Shown: one piece after another, positions 28,200 through 38,500 of the stretch
How positions within the stretch are numbered: the stretch's first letter is position 1
Layout of the letters: every line of letters starts with the position of its first letter
Assembly: GCA_039725955.1 (NCBI GenBank)
Contig: CP091035.1
Coordinates: 372,001 to 436,000 of the forward strand
DNA from: Sinorhizobium sp. B11
GTDB taxonomy: Bacteria; Pseudomonadota; Alphaproteobacteria; Rhizobiales; Rhizobiaceae
Reading direction: 5' to 3'
DNA: 64,000 nucleotides
Program-made: the position numbers and the translations under genes
Notes under the pieces: model-generated
Database searches by the model: none
Told to the model about the DNA's origin: nothing
Seen by the model: the letters and a program-made list of their open reading frames with translations, nothing else

Positions 28200-28542
28200 C
28201 CAACGGATACAGCATTTGACCGCCCGTGCACCGGCCGATTTTCAAAATGTCGCCTTCCCAGGCTGTTGCCTGACTAGTGTAAACGTGCTCCGGAAAAGGC
28301 AGCCCAGTCGTCAGAAACTACCCGCGTTCGACCCGCTTGCAGCTCTCGTGTTCGAGCTCGGCTGCACAAGATCCTACTGTCCGCGGCAATGCCACAAAGC
28401 AAACGAGTTTGCTCCGAGACGCATTGACGTAAGCTATACGACAAATAGCTTTGGACGTTGCAGCGACGGCGTCGAGCAAAGCGCGTCTGTTTCGATGCTG
28501 AAATCAGGTGCGATTGGCGCCTCGAATAGGTCTGATTTTACG
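28200..28542. other. Intergenic, no gene seen
   Basis: Separates ligD and its follower from a convergent gene. No clear terminator or gene. Confidence 0.35.
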
Positions 28543-28974
28543 TCAATGGAGGGAACGTTTCACCACGGCCAGAAAGAGATCCCCAAGCCGGACTCGTTCT
28601 TCCGCCACCATGAACAGGATGTTTTCCAGGCGGCGAGCAGACAACCTCGATCGCTCAACGCGGCAATGATCCTGTGCCTCTAAAGAGATACGGGGGCCAA
28701 TTCCCGGTTGATACTGGGCAAGAGCGAGGCCCGCCCTGATCAGGAGCGCGCGCGTATCGGGGCGGTGTTCGGCGGCAATAGCGACGCAAAAGGCCTTCAC
28801 AAGCCTCAGCTTTGAGATGGGTAATTCAATTTCATCGACCACCTGCTTGCGAATATCGTTGGCTTTGACGAATCGGAGGTAATCATCGACAAGAGCATTA
28901 GCCCGCTCGAGTTCATCAAGGGCGTCGATATCGCCAACGGAGCGATGATAGTCCCCTTCGAGCGTCAGCCGCAT
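28543..28974 (-). CDS. Hypothetical protein with strong ribosome site
   Basis: A 143-residue product; AAGGAGAACGCT directly precedes the ATG. Mostly helical, with DALDELERANALVDDYLRFV near the N-terminus and KLRLVKAFCVAIAAEHRPDT in the middle. The C-terminus (ENILFMVAEERVRLGDLFLA) is amphipathic. No family recognised. An EcfG-like promoter lies 22 bases upstream, divergent from the one before the entericidin-like gene, suggesting common general-stress control. Confidence 0.65.
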   Translation of the reverse strand: MRLTLEGDYHRSVGDIDALDELERANALVDDYLRFVKANDIRKQVVDEIELPISKLRLVKAFCVAIAAEHRPDTRALLIRAGLALAQYQPGIGPRISLEAQDHCRVERSRLSARRLENILFMVAEERVRLGDLFLAVVKRSLH

Positions 28975-28995
28975 AGCGTTCTCCTTTTGAACGGA

Positions 28996-29020
28996 AACGC
29001 TGAAAACTGCCGTTGGTTCA
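28996..29020 (-). promoter_or_regulatory. Candidate EcfG-type promoter
   Basis: On the minus strand TGAAC (29020-29016), 16 bases, then CGTT (28999-28996). The -10 is exact and the -35 has one mismatch. Confidence 0.45.
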
Positions 29021-29077
29021 TTCGAGCTCGCGCCGGGATATCTATCGAGGTACGCGCTCTGATATCGACCAGTCGTT

Positions 29078-29102
29078 GGAACCTTGAATCCTCCAGACGG
29101 TT
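29078..29102 (+). promoter_or_regulatory. Candidate EcfG-type promoter of the entericidin-like gene
   Basis: GGAAC (29078-29082), 16 bases, then GGTT (29099-29102). It lies 34 bases before the ATG at 29136. Confidence 0.45.
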
Positions 29103-29135
29103 ATAGTGTGATTACAACGAAACCGGGGTCTTTCC

Positions 29136-29288
29136 ATGAAAATCGCTTGTGCAATGATCGCAACACTTATCCTTGCTATAACCCTCTCATCCTGCGGCAA
29201 CACCATTCGCGGGATGGGCCAGGACACAGCCAACACAGTGAACGCCACGCAAAACGCCGGACATCGCGTCGCCAACGCAGCTAAATAG
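29136..29288 (+). CDS. Entericidin A/B-like small lipoprotein
   Basis: A 50-residue product. The signal sequence (MKIACAMIATLILAITLSSC) ends in a lipobox with the lipidated Cys at 20, followed by GNTIRGMGQDTANTVNATQN. The N-T-I/V-R-G-M-G-x-D string is the entericidin family signature. These are small membrane lipoproteins, part of a stress-induced antidote/toxin pair in E. coli; in Rhizobiales single genes are common and linked to general stress. The ribosome site is weak. Confidence 0.85.
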   Translation: MKIACAMIATLILAITLSSCGNTIRGMGQDTANTVNATQNAGHRVANAAK

Positions 29289-29787
29289 GATCCATTGGCC
29301 CGTCGCCTCGTCAGGCCGACGGGCTAATGCCGGACCGGGAACGCATCCGCTTGTTGCTAGGAAGTTATTGTCGCCACCAGGGCTCATTGGATAGGCACCC
29401 AGGACGCATTTTTCACCCGCCCATCAGATATCGCCGATGGCACTCTCCTTTTTCAGACGTTCAGGCCGACCAAAGAAAAGATCATCAGCGTCAGAAACAT
29501 CCCCCTGCCGCAATTCGGTTTGCTCTTATCCAGCCTAGCTTCGCTTCGCCACGCAGACGCGACCATGTTGACGACGGCGAATTCCGTTCGGACGAACAGG
29601 TGCGGCTGCGGGGAAATCCCTTTCTCGATTGTGAAACAGGCAGGCCGCGAGTTTCGCCGCAATGACCACCGCTTCCGCTCGCGCAATGAGTGCGGAATAC
29701 ATCAGGCATTTGCTGTCAGGGTGTTGCACATCCGCACTCGACTCCCGCAATGCCCGGTGCTTCAATTTTCTGCGGCTGGGAGGGAGA
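29289..29787. other. Intergenic, no convincing gene
   Basis: Several overlapping frames, none with a signature. A 15-codon hydrophobic minus-strand frame with a G-rich upstream sequence near 29460-29510 is too short to call. Confidence 0.35.
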
Positions 29788-29937
29788 ATGCACATGTCCT
29801 ATGAGTGGAGCGAGGCCAAGTCACGCCGGCGATACCTTATAAAGTTCGCTTCTGTTTGGTTAGTTGCTATTGCACTGGCCTGTCTGCCAGTTTGGTGGTT
29901 GGTGCAGGAGACCGCGCTCAAAGCTGCTAACATGTAA
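29788..29937 (+). CDS. Small single-span membrane protein
   Basis: A 49-residue product with GGGAGGGAGA just before the ATG. A charged N-terminus (MSYEWSEAKSRRRYLIKFAS) is followed by one membrane helix (VWLVAIALACLPVWWLVQE). A hairpin 27 bases after the stop could end its transcript. No family recognised. Confidence 0.6.
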   Translation: MHMSYEWSEAKSRRRYLIKFASVWLVAIALACLPVWWLVQETALKAANM

Positions 29938-29963
29938 CCTGAAGGCCGTTCGTCCAGGTTAAA

Positions 29964-30000
29964 AATGCCTCCGGCTGGAGGAGATCGAGCCGAAGGCATT
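29964..30000 (-). terminator. Strong hairpin with U tract on the minus strand
   Basis: AATGCCTCCGGCT and AGCCGAAGGCATT pair with one mismatch around an 11-base loop. Read on the minus strand the stem is followed by TTTTTAACC, a classic intrinsic terminator; on the + strand the tail is weaker. No minus-strand gene is evident immediately upstream of it (to the right). Confidence 0.65.
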
Positions 30001-30613
30001 CTTCACGAGGTAACGCAGCGATCGAGAGGGGCGATCTTGCCTCTGGGGAGGTCTAGGCGGCCGCGTCTTTTTACGAACCTCTACCATTTGCTTTGGTTCC
30101 AGATAATTCTCAAGAAAATCGCCGACCAGCTGAACGGATCTCAAGGGGGGCGCCAATCGACCTCAGCGACCGGATGCGGATCGAGCATACTGACCGCTGC
30201 CGCTCGAACGACGGCTCAGGGACGAGTGCCGGAGGAGGCGGGAACCAACGGACAAAAATCTCGCTTCCGTCACCTTTCCCATTGAACCAGAGTTGATAGA
30301 TTCAATCCAGCGGTGGGGACCGTCCCGGCGCGCTTTGGCGCGGGGCGTGAGATGGTCCGGCAAGCCGGCCATCCTCTTGCGCCGGTCATATGCGCTCCTT
30401 CGTTAGGCGACGGCGACCATAAGCGAAGTAGGAAAGCGATCGCGCCCCCTACCCCGCAGCACTGTCTGCGTGCCATCCGTTGCTGTCCTTGAGATTCTCT
30501 ACCGAGGCGTCCGTGGAAACCTGCCGTCGGATCATAGCGAGGTCACAACAAGTGAGCTGTCAAGATCGCATATTCGCGGACAGCTGGATTGCTGGTCGTG
30601 GGTTTAGTCGTGC
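30001..30613. other. Intergenic; possible minus-strand transcript
   Basis: No protein gene supported. The terminator at 29964-30000 is oriented to end a leftward transcript from here, which may be an unannotated small RNA or leader. Confidence 0.3.
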
Positions 30614-30892
30614 TCACGGAACCGCAGTTCGCCTGCCAACCGGGAGGCAGCTTTCATTCTGGTCGGCTGCGCGACGCTTGGCCGTCGCAGTCAAGCCGCG
30701 GCGCGATTCCGATCCTGCCGACGCAGTCACCGTTTGCTCGCCCTGCCGTGCCGCCGTCGCTTTCGCCGGTAGGTGCTCCAAGCGGCTCTCAGTCAGGTCC
30801 TCCCCAAACCGCCGCAGGGACGCGATATCGGGCGAATGAATCGACAGGAGGCGGACAGCAAGCGCTAACGCTGCGAGAATTTTGACGAACAT
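30614..30892 (-). CDS. Possible small exported or membrane protein
   Basis: A 92-residue frame starting with a hydrophobic segment (MFVKILAALALAVRLLSIHS) and preceded by AGGAAA at fair distance. The remainder is Arg/Ala-rich and may be partly shadow composition. Kept as a low-confidence gene because of the ribosome site and the signal-like start. Confidence 0.35.
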   Translation of the reverse strand: MFVKILAALALAVRLLSIHSPDIASLRRFGEDLTESRLEHLPAKATAARQGEQTVTASAGSESRRGLTATAKRRAADQNESCLPVGRRTAVP

Positions 30893-31191
30893 TCAGCATT
30901 TCCTGCGTTCGAAGCCGGCCCGAGCGAACAAGAGCGGAACCCCAAGGTTCCAGAGCAGCCGCTGCAAGCGTCGCCGTCGTCGCAGATTTTGTAATTGTCC
31001 CGTGCTCAAGACGGATGCAGCGGTTTTCCCCGCCAGCGATCACGCGAGGGCTTCAGGACGTCGCTGCTGACGTTTTTTGAGGGGCTCGGCATCCTTGGGA
31101 AAAGCAGTACGCTAGCGGACAGGGGTGCTCAAGACGTTGATGCGGCAGGGCAATCCGCCCATATAGAGAGTAACCCTCAAGGATGATTGTC

Positions 31192-31308
31192 ATGGTGAGC
31201 AGGCTCAGAAAAACGCTGACCGTGCAGCAAAGCGCGTCAGCTTTCGAACATACGAACAAGATCGCGACCGAGGCCGCAGAAGAAGAGCGTCGTCTTCGCG
31301 AAGACTGA
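31192..31308 (+). CDS. Possible 38-residue helical protein
   Basis: AAGGA lies eight bases before the ATG. The product (beginning MVSRLRKTLTVQQSASAFEH, ending EAAEEERRLRED) is charged and helical. No family. It precedes the two helix-turn-helix genes on the same strand. Confidence 0.4.
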   Translation: MVSRLRKTLTVQQSASAFEHTNKIATEAAEEERRLRED

Positions 31309-31413
31309 TGGCTGAGGAGACTGCGGCTCTCCAGTGGCGACGAACCTCCTGCTAGCTGTGGAACACAGCCTGCGGTCGGACATTCCTAATGAGCTCGAAC
31401 TTGGAGTAGACAC

Positions 31414-31605
31414 ATGGACCAGCTGAATTTATCAAGGCCAACAAGCCCTGCAGAAACTCGTCGTGCAAAGCGGATCGCCAAGGGATACACGATTGAGGAA
31501 CTGGCAATCGCCACCGGATTGACAGCTGCTGAGATCTCAGTCTCCGAGCAGAGCGACGCGGCTCCAGAGCACCACATCGAACGCATCCAACACGTTCAGG
31601 CATAG
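31414..31605 (+). CDS. Small helix-turn-helix protein
   Basis: A 63-residue product with GGAG before the ATG. Residues 17-45 (RRAKRIAKGYTIEELAIATG and on through LTAAEISVSEQ) form a helix-turn-helix resembling the XRE/Fis-like type. It may be a minimal DNA-binding protein. It lies 24 bases upstream of a full XRE regulator on the same strand; the two may act together. Confidence 0.65.
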   Translation: MDQLNLSRPTSPAETRRAKRIAKGYTIEELAIATGLTAAEISVSEQSDAAPEHHIERIQHVQA

Positions 31606-31629
31606 GCTTCAGTCATACGGAGAGGAAAA

Positions 31630-32028
31630 TTGGCACGCACAGGCAAAAGCACCGTCGATCTCATTATTGGTGAAAATCTCGCCCGCGTAAGAAAAGCGAG
31701 AGGGCTGAGCCAGTCGTCGATCGCCGAGCTCCTGGGTATCACGTTCCAACAAGTCCAGAAGTATGAAAAGGGCACCAACCGCGTAAGTGCCAGCGTTCTG
31801 TTCGAACTGGCACAGGCGCTCTCGGTGCCAATGGATGACTTCTTTCATGGAGCCGAGCCGACGATCCACAATGATCTAAGAAGATCCCTCCGTGCCCCTT
31901 CTCTAAGCGGCGATCTCAGTACCGTTAAAAGCGCTGCCGTCAAGAAGGCGCTCTTGAGTTTGATCAGGGAGGTTTCCGCAGAACCGGACGAGGACGATCC
32001 TTCCCGAACCCGCAACAGGCCGCATTGA
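31630..32028 (+). CDS. XRE-family transcriptional regulator
   Basis: A 132-residue product from a TTG start with GGAGAGGAAAA upstream. The Cro/CI-type helix-turn-helix fills residues 10-68 (IGENLARVRKARGLSQSSIA; ELLGITFQQVQKYEKGTNRV; SASVLFELAQALSVPMDDFF). This is the typical rhizobial short XRE protein with a variable C-terminal tail (KKALLSLIREVSAEPDEDDP). It probably binds operators as a dimer. The target is unknown; cotranscription with the small helix-turn-helix gene is likely. Confidence 0.9.
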   Translation: MARTGKSTVDLIIGENLARVRKARGLSQSSIAELLGITFQQVQKYEKGTNRVSASVLFELAQALSVPMDDFFHGAEPTIHNDLRRSLRAPSLSGDLSTVKSAAVKKALLSLIREVSAEPDEDDPSRTRNRPH

Positions 32029-32689
32029 CTGGCCGCCGCTTTCGTTGGATGCTCGCCTCGAGCGATGCAATGAGGAACTGCTTGAGCGTCCGACGAGCGA
32101 GTGTTTCAGCAGAGCCCAAAGACGACGCCTTGTGACATGCCTCACGTTACACTGGATAGGCTTCTACCCCCCTTCAAAGGCGCGATATTTTCTGCCGCTG
32201 CTTCAGGATTCCGATCAATTGGCCCACGCCCATTAGGTGCGGAAATACAGTGCCTACAAGGGGACCGCTTGTGGCGAAGCTGCGCCACAATTGAGCGACA
32301 GGGATGCTACCTTTGATCGACTGGGCGGGTGTTGACGAGAGCGGCCTTGCCGATCTCGTGAGGGTCATGTCGTCACTCGCCGGCTGGGCAGCCTGGCTAA
32401 GCGCAGCGACCATGATGAGCAAGGCTGTGTCGGCAGCGGAAATATAGGACCGCCGGCCATGGGAATTCCAACACCTTCATACGCTCACTTTTTGCCGCGG
32501 CACCAGTGTTGCCTTGTAGGCAAGTGCGTGACGGATCTTCCGTTCAACCTGCACGCATGGAATAAGTTCCGTCCCCCACCGTACGTTCTGGGGATATACA
32601 TAAGATGGACTTGTATTGATCCCCGCGAGCCTCAAAATGGTTATTGACTTACGTGGTTAACATTGCCGCCGAAGAGTGTCCGTTCTGCA
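32029..32689. other. Intergenic with one doubtful small frame
   Basis: A + strand frame at 32304-32447 would encode 47 residues (MLPLIDWAGVDESGLADLVR then MSSLAGWAAWLSAATMM), moderately hydrophobic, with GGG before the ATG. It is not strong enough to call. Nothing else seen. Confidence 0.3.
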
Positions 32690-33454
32690 AAGCAGCGCGA
32701 AGGAAGTGCCGTGTGAGGTGCTGGGCTTCGAGCGCGGCGAGCACGTCGGTCAAAAACCGGCCGATATCTTGCGGCGGCCTATACTGGTCTTGCTTATATC
32801 TACCTCAAACGCGCCTCGGATGGCGACATCGGTATTCCGCGGGATGGTGACGAAAACCGGATCAAGTCCCTGCGCGCAGTCGAGCCAGCTTTCGCGCTCG
32901 ATCCGAGCGATCCGCGGGTGCAGAGCACATCGTGCTATACATGCTTGACCTGGAGACACTCAGAAGGGCTGAGCACCATCTCGATCTGGCAAAAGACATG
33001 AACCCAAACGATGCGACAATCCTTGATCCTTCGGGCGTCTATGCAAGGTTTGCTCGGTCGGCCAGAAGAAGGTCTTGCTGGCGCCGAGATGGCCTGTCGG
33101 CTGAACCCGCTCTATTCCAGCTGGTATAACTATTACAAAGCTCGCCTGCTCTTCCTTTCAGGCAGGTACGGTGAAGCATCGATTCTGCTCGAACAAAGAA
33201 CATTCGCGACGCCGGACCGAGAGCCGCGGGACATGGCCTGGCGCGCTGCATCCTATGGACATCTCGATCTGATCGCGGATGCCGAAAGATGCGCCGCAAT
33301 CTTTCTCAATGCCGTCGGCGCGCGGTGGCGAGGGGACAAGGCCGCAAGCGCCGCCGACTACGTCAACTGGCTGGTGGACGTCTCCTATCTCAGCGAAGAG
33401 CGCGATGTCTCGCGACTGCGCGAAGGACTTAGGCGCGCGGGCCTACCAACCTAG
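32690..33454 (+). pseudogene. Decayed C-terminal TPR region of an adenylate-cyclase-type gene
   Basis: Three frames in turn give AYTGLAYIYLKRASDGDIGI, then AEHHLDLAKDMNPNDATI (from about 32955), then ASMQGLLGRPEEGLAGAEMA with NPLYSSWYNYYKARLLFLSG and a proper end, REGLRRAGLPT, at 33454. These are tetratricopeptide repeats of the type found after the class III cyclase domain in many rhizobial proteins. The cyclase domain is absent and at least two frameshifts occur (about 32930 and 33025). The last 147 codons (33011-33454) are open but unlikely to be expressed as a proper protein. Confidence 0.75.
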
Positions 33455-33515
33455 CGATTTCATAGCTGCGGTGCCGGGCACCGGCCGTGCTGGCTAGCAA
33501 CCATTTTCCTCTAGA

Positions 33516-33692
33516 TCAGCCATCATGCAAGCGAGCGATATAGCGGGTGATGTCGCGGTGCTTCTTGCGCAGAAGCGAGCTTTCCGTGCCATTGATCGGA
33601 TCAAGATCCGGCCCCATCATCAGCCAGTCGAAAAGTTCGAGACGCCGCTGAAACCTGCTTGCTAAAAAGATCCGACAATACTTGGCCGAATC
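33516..33692 (-). pseudogene. C-terminal remnant of an unidentified gene
   Basis: A minus-strand frame without a start codon reads RFQRRLELFDWLMMGPDLDP then INGTESSLLRKKHRDITRYI and ends ARLHDG. The composition is convincingly protein-like, unlike nearby shadows, but I cannot name the family. Probably the tail of a truncated gene. Confidence 0.35.
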
Positions 33693-33821
33693 TCAGATAT
33701 TAGCGCAGCGAGCAACGCCAACCCGCCCCTCGGTTTCGGCGCCAGTCGATTTCGTAAAGCCTGCCCCGGTTGCGCAATAGGCGATCACGGCGCACAAAAG
33801 GCGACAAGTTGATCGCGATCT

Positions 33822-35495
33822 TCAAGCGGCCGTCACCCGATTGGCTGCCACACGCTGTATAGCCGTTTGAAGCTGTTCCTGCGTGAAGGGCTTGGTCATT
33901 CTCAACAGGTTCAGGACGGCCGGATCGTCCGGAAGCTCGGCGTAGCCCGAAGCCAGGATCACAGGCATGCTTTTGTATTGGGTCGATATGGAACGGGCAA
34001 GTTCGGCTCCCGTCATCCCAGGCATTGCATGATCGGTGATCACAATATCGCAGATTTGACCGGCCGAGAGAATTTCCAGCGCGACTTTAGCAGACGATGC
34101 CTCTACCGGAATATGTCCCAGATCTTCCAGCATCGCCAAGGTGCCCAGCCGCACGAGGGGATCATCGTCCACGACAAGGATCCTCAAGGCGTGGCTCATC
34201 GCTGCGGTGGTTTCAATCGTCTCGCTCTTCTTCACGTCTGCTGTATCATAGACTTGTGCCACCGGTAGCCAGAGCGATACGGTAGTCCCTGTGCCTTTGA
34301 TGCTCGACAGTTCGAGCATCCCGCCGGACTGTGCCGCAAGACCATGAACCATCGACAGACCGAGCCCGGTGCCTTTTCCAGGACCCTTCGTGGTAAAGAA
34401 CGGCTCGGTGGCCCGGGCGGCAACGGCCTCGTCCATGCCTTCGCCGTGGTCGGTGACCGCTAGTTTCACGTAGCGGCCGGGTTTGAGCCCGACGGGGCGA
34501 ACCGAATGATTTTCTTGCGCAGTCACCAGGATCGTGCCGCCCTCACCCATCGCATCGCGCGCATTGACCGACAAATTGAGCAGAGCGAGTTCGAGTTGAT
34601 TGCCGTCAACGAGCACACGCGGCAGGTCCGGTTGGATCTCGCTCCGTATATCGAGGCCTGGGCCGACCGCCTTTTTAAGAAGATCCTCAACATTCTCGAA
34701 CAACTCCCGGAAATCGACGGCCTGCGGCTTGAGTTCCTGTCGTCGCGCGAAAGCCAGAAGACGTTGCGTCAACGCCGCCCCTCTTTCCGCCGCTTGCACG
34801 GCATTCGCCATGAGGCGCTCACTCTTATCGTCGGGTGGTAGGCGCTTCTTCAGAAGGTTCAGGCTTCCCATAATTGCCATGAGCAAATTATTGAAGTCGT
34901 GCGCGACGCCCCCGGTCAGCTGACCGATCGTGTCGAGCTTTTGCGCCTCGAACAGCTGGGCGAGGGCCTCCTCCCGCTCGCGCGTCCTCTGATCAATGCG
35001 CTGCTCGAGTTCTTCATTGAGCAGGCGCAGCGCCCTTGAGGAGGATTCCAGCTCGGCCGTGCGCTCCCGAACCCGGTTTTCGAGTTCCGCATTCAGCAGC
35101 TCAAGCTCCCTCGTCTTCCGATAGAGCTCGGTGAAAACCCGCACCTTGGCCCGAAGCACGTCAGGAACAATCGGCACCGATACATAGTCGACCGCTCCGG
35201 CCTCATATCCGCGCAGGCGGTCCGGCTCAGCCATCATGATCGCCGAGATGAAAATGATTGCCGTATTCTGATAGCGTGGATGTTCCCTGATCATGCTGAC
35301 GAGTTCGAAGCCATCCTGTTCAGGCATGCAGACATCGACCAGAATGACGGCTATTTCGTTACGCAGAAGATGTTCCAGCGCCTCGCGCCCCGACTGGGCC
35401 TTGATGAGGTTTTCTCCAAGATCCTGGAGGATCACCTCGTAGCTGAGAAGTTTCGCAGGCTGGTCATCAACTAGAAGGATATTGACGGGTTTCAC
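33822..35495 (-). CDS. REC-kinase-REC hybrid histidine kinase
   Basis: A 557-residue soluble protein. Residues 1-125 are a receiver (ILLVDDQPAKLLSYEVILQD; phosphoacceptor in VILVDVCMPEQDG). Residues 130-185 are a coiled coil. Residues 190-255 are the dimerisation/phosphoacceptor domain with His in GGVAHDFNNLLMAIMGSL. Residues 300-415 are the ATPase domain (LNLSVNARDAMGEGG; GKGTGLGLSMVHGLAAQSGG). Residues 435-550 are a second receiver (ILVVDDDPLVRLGTLAMLED; IVITDHAMPGMTG). No membrane segments. It lies ten bases after the HAMP-array kinase and is surely cotranscribed, so phosphate could pass from that kinase to its first receiver. The C-terminal receiver is of the kind that regulates the kinase itself. 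Confidence 0.9.
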   Translation of the reverse strand: MKPVNILLVDDQPAKLLSYEVILQDLGENLIKAQSGREALEHLLRNEIAVILVDVCMPEQDGFELVSMIREHPRYQNTAIIFISAIMMAEPDRLRGYEAGAVDYVSVPIVPDVLRAKVRVFTELYRKTRELELLNAELENRVRERTAELESSSRALRLLNEELEQRIDQRTREREEALAQLFEAQKLDTIGQLTGGVAHDFNNLLMAIMGSLNLLKKRLPPDDKSERLMANAVQAAERGAALTQRLLAFARRQELKPQAVDFRELFENVEDLLKKAVGPGLDIRSEIQPDLPRVLVDGNQLELALLNLSVNARDAMGEGGTILVTAQENHSVRPVGLKPGRYVKLAVTDHGEGMDEAVAARATEPFFTTKGPGKGTGLGLSMVHGLAAQSGGMLELSSIKGTGTTVSLWLPVAQVYDTADVKKSETIETTAAMSHALRILVVDDDPLVRLGTLAMLEDLGHIPVEASSAKVALEILSAGQICDIVITDHAMPGMTGAELARSISTQYKSMPVILASGYAELPDDPAVLNLLRMTKPFTQEQLQTAIQRVAANRVTAA

Positions 35496-35505
35496 GACCG
35501 GCTCC

Positions 35506-38500
35506 TCAGCGATGCAGCCACATGCGCAGCGCCGACAGGAGCTGCTCGGTGTTGACCGGCTTTGCCAGATAATCCGAAGCCCCAGCTTCGAGACATTTCT
35601 CTCGATCGCCCTTCATCGCCTTCGCCGTCAGTGCCACGATCGGCAGGCGACGGAAATTCGGATCGGAGCGGATGACCTGCATCGTCTCGTAACCGTCCAT
35701 GCCCGGCATCATGATATCCATCAAGACGATCGCCACTTTAGGCTCGTTGTTGATCACCTCGATCGCCTCGGTGCCGGTGGTGGCCGTCAGGACTTTCATG
35801 CCGCGGCGCTCCAGAACGCTGCTGAGCGCGAAGATGTTACGTGCATCATCATCGACGAGCAAAACCGTCTCGCCAACAAGGTCCTCATCCGAACTGTGCA
35901 GCTCCTCCAACATCGCCTGCTTGGCGGCGGGCAAGTCGGCAACGACACGATGCAGGAAAAGCGCCGTTTCATCGAGCAAGCGTTCAGGTGACTCGACGCC
36001 CTTGACCACGACGCTACGGGCCATGCTGTGAAGCTGGGCGTCTTCTTCGGGCGAAAGTTCGCGGCCCGTGAACACAACGACAGGCACTTCACCGATCTCA
36101 GCGTCGTCACGCATCCGTTCCAACACGTCGAAACCCGACATATCGGGGAGCGAGAGATCTAGCACGACGCAGTCGGCAGGATCTCTTCTGAGGGCCGCAA
36201 GCGCTTCCGATCCCGAGCCGACGCTCGATATATCGATGTCGTCGTGGCCGAGGAGAGCGGAAACGCTCATCCGCTCCGCCTCGTTGTCCTCTACCAGGAG
36301 AAGACGCTTGCGTCTCGGCTCGGCGTAGGCCTTCAGGCGTGAAAGCGCCTTGCCGAGGCTATCGGGCGTCGTCGGCTTGCTCATGAAAGCGAAGGCCCCG
36401 CGCGTCAGTCCGTGTTGACGGTCTTCGTCGAGGCTGATGATCTGCACCGGAATATGGCGCGTCAATGCATTCTGCTTGAGCTGGCTCAAGACCGTCCATC
36501 CCAACATGTCTGGAAGATAGATGTCGAGGGAGATCGCCGCTGGCTTGTATTCCTGCGCAAGCGCCAGAGCCTCACTGCCGCGCATCGCCACCAGAACCTT
36601 AAAGCCGCCATCACGGGCCAGGTCGAGCAGAACCCGCGCATAATGGGCGTCATCCTCCACGACGAGAAGCACCGTATCGGCGGCCGTGATGTTCTCCCGG
36701 TCGTCTTCGACCTGTTCACCGGGCTTGTCTGGCCGCCGTCCGGCCATGGCCTCCGAAAGCTGAACAATATTGCTGGGTGCGGTAAGAACCTTCGGCGCCA
36801 CGGCGGCCGCACCAACGTAAGTCAATGGCAGGTAAAGTGCGAATGTGCTACCCACTCCGGGGCTGCTGCGAAGCTGGATCTCGCCGCCGAGCAGATTTGC
36901 AAGCTCGCGGCTGATGGCAAGGCCAAGCCCCGTGCCGCCATATTTGCGGCTGGTCGAGGCGTCAGCCTGTTGGAATGCCTCGAAGATTATGCGCTGTTTT
37001 TCCGGCGGGATGCCGATGCCGGAATCAACAACCTCGAAGGCGAGGACGGACGGGGCGTGTTTGAGCGAAGGATGGTCGGATGACCAGCCGCTCGCCACCG
37101 CCGAAACGCGGAGCGTAACGCCGCCCTGTGCGGTAAACTTGAAAGCATTCGAAAGCAGGTTCTTGAGGATCTGCTGGAGCCGCTTGGCGTCCGTGAGGAT
37201 GCTTCTGGGCGCATCCGTGCCGACTTCGACCGCAAAGGCGAGACCGCGATTGTCCGCCTCGTGGCGGAATGGCCGGGCGATCACGTCCAGAAGGTTGTTG
37301 ATGAAAATTTCCTCGGCGTCGACCGATACGGTTCCGGATTCGATCTTGGAAAGGTCAAGGATGTCACTGATGAGGTTGAGGAGGTCTGTGCCCGCGCCGT
37401 GGATGGTCTTTGCAAACTCCACCTGCTTTCCGGAAAGATTACCTTCCGGGTTTTCCCCTAGCTGCTGTCCCAGGATGAGGATGGAATTGAGAGGGGTACG
37501 CAATTCGTGCGACATGTTTGCAAGAAATTCCGACTTGTATTTCGACGTCAGCGCCAGTTCGGTCGCCTTTTCCTCGAGTGCGCGGCGGGCCTGTTCGATT
37601 TCCTGGTTCTTGGCCTCGACCTCGACATTTCGCTCCGCGAGCTGCTGGGCCTTCTGTTCGAGCTGCTCGTTGGTCTGCTGAAGCTCGCCCTGCTGGGTCT
37701 GAAGCTCGGCGGCGAGCTGCTGCGACTGCTTGAGCAAGCCTTCCGTCTGCATCGTCGCTGCAATCGAGTTGAGGACGATGCCGATCGACGTAGTGAGCTG
37801 GTCGAGGAAAGAGAGCTGCAATTCGGTAAAATTGCCGGCCGATGCAAGCTCAATGACCGCCTTGACCTGCCCCTCGAAATGCACGGGAAGGACGATTGCG
37901 CTTCTCGGAAGCGCCGAGAAGACGCCGGAACTGATCGGAACGACATTGCTCGGAAGATCTGTGATCAGGATACGCCGGGCATCGCTGGCGCACTGGCCGA
38001 CAAGGCCCTGCCCGAATTCGAGCCTGGTCGGATGAGACGTCTCCATGCCCTGCGCGTAGACCGACAGGAGCGATAGCACCGGCTGGGGGCCGTCATCGAC
38101 CTGGTAGATCACGCCCTGGTGAGCACCGACCAGAGGCGCCAGTTCCGACAAGAGCATTTTGCCGACAAGCGTCAGGTCGCGCTGCCCCTGCAGCATGTTG
38201 GTGAAGCGTGCGAGATTTGTCTTCAGCCAGTCCTGCTCGGTATTGCGCTCCGTCGTCAGGCGCAGGTTATCGATCATCGTGTTGATATTGTCCTTCAGCT
38301 CCGCCACTTCGCCGCGTGCCTCGACCTGGATCGAGCGGGTGAGGTCGCCTTTCGTAACGGCGGTTGCGACCTCGGCGATTGCGCGCACCTGGGTGGTAAG
38401 GTTGGCGGCAAGCAGGTTGACGTTGCCTGTCAGGTCCTTCCACGTACCGGCTGTTCCTGGAACATTCGCCTGGCCACCCAACCGGCCCTCGACACCCACT

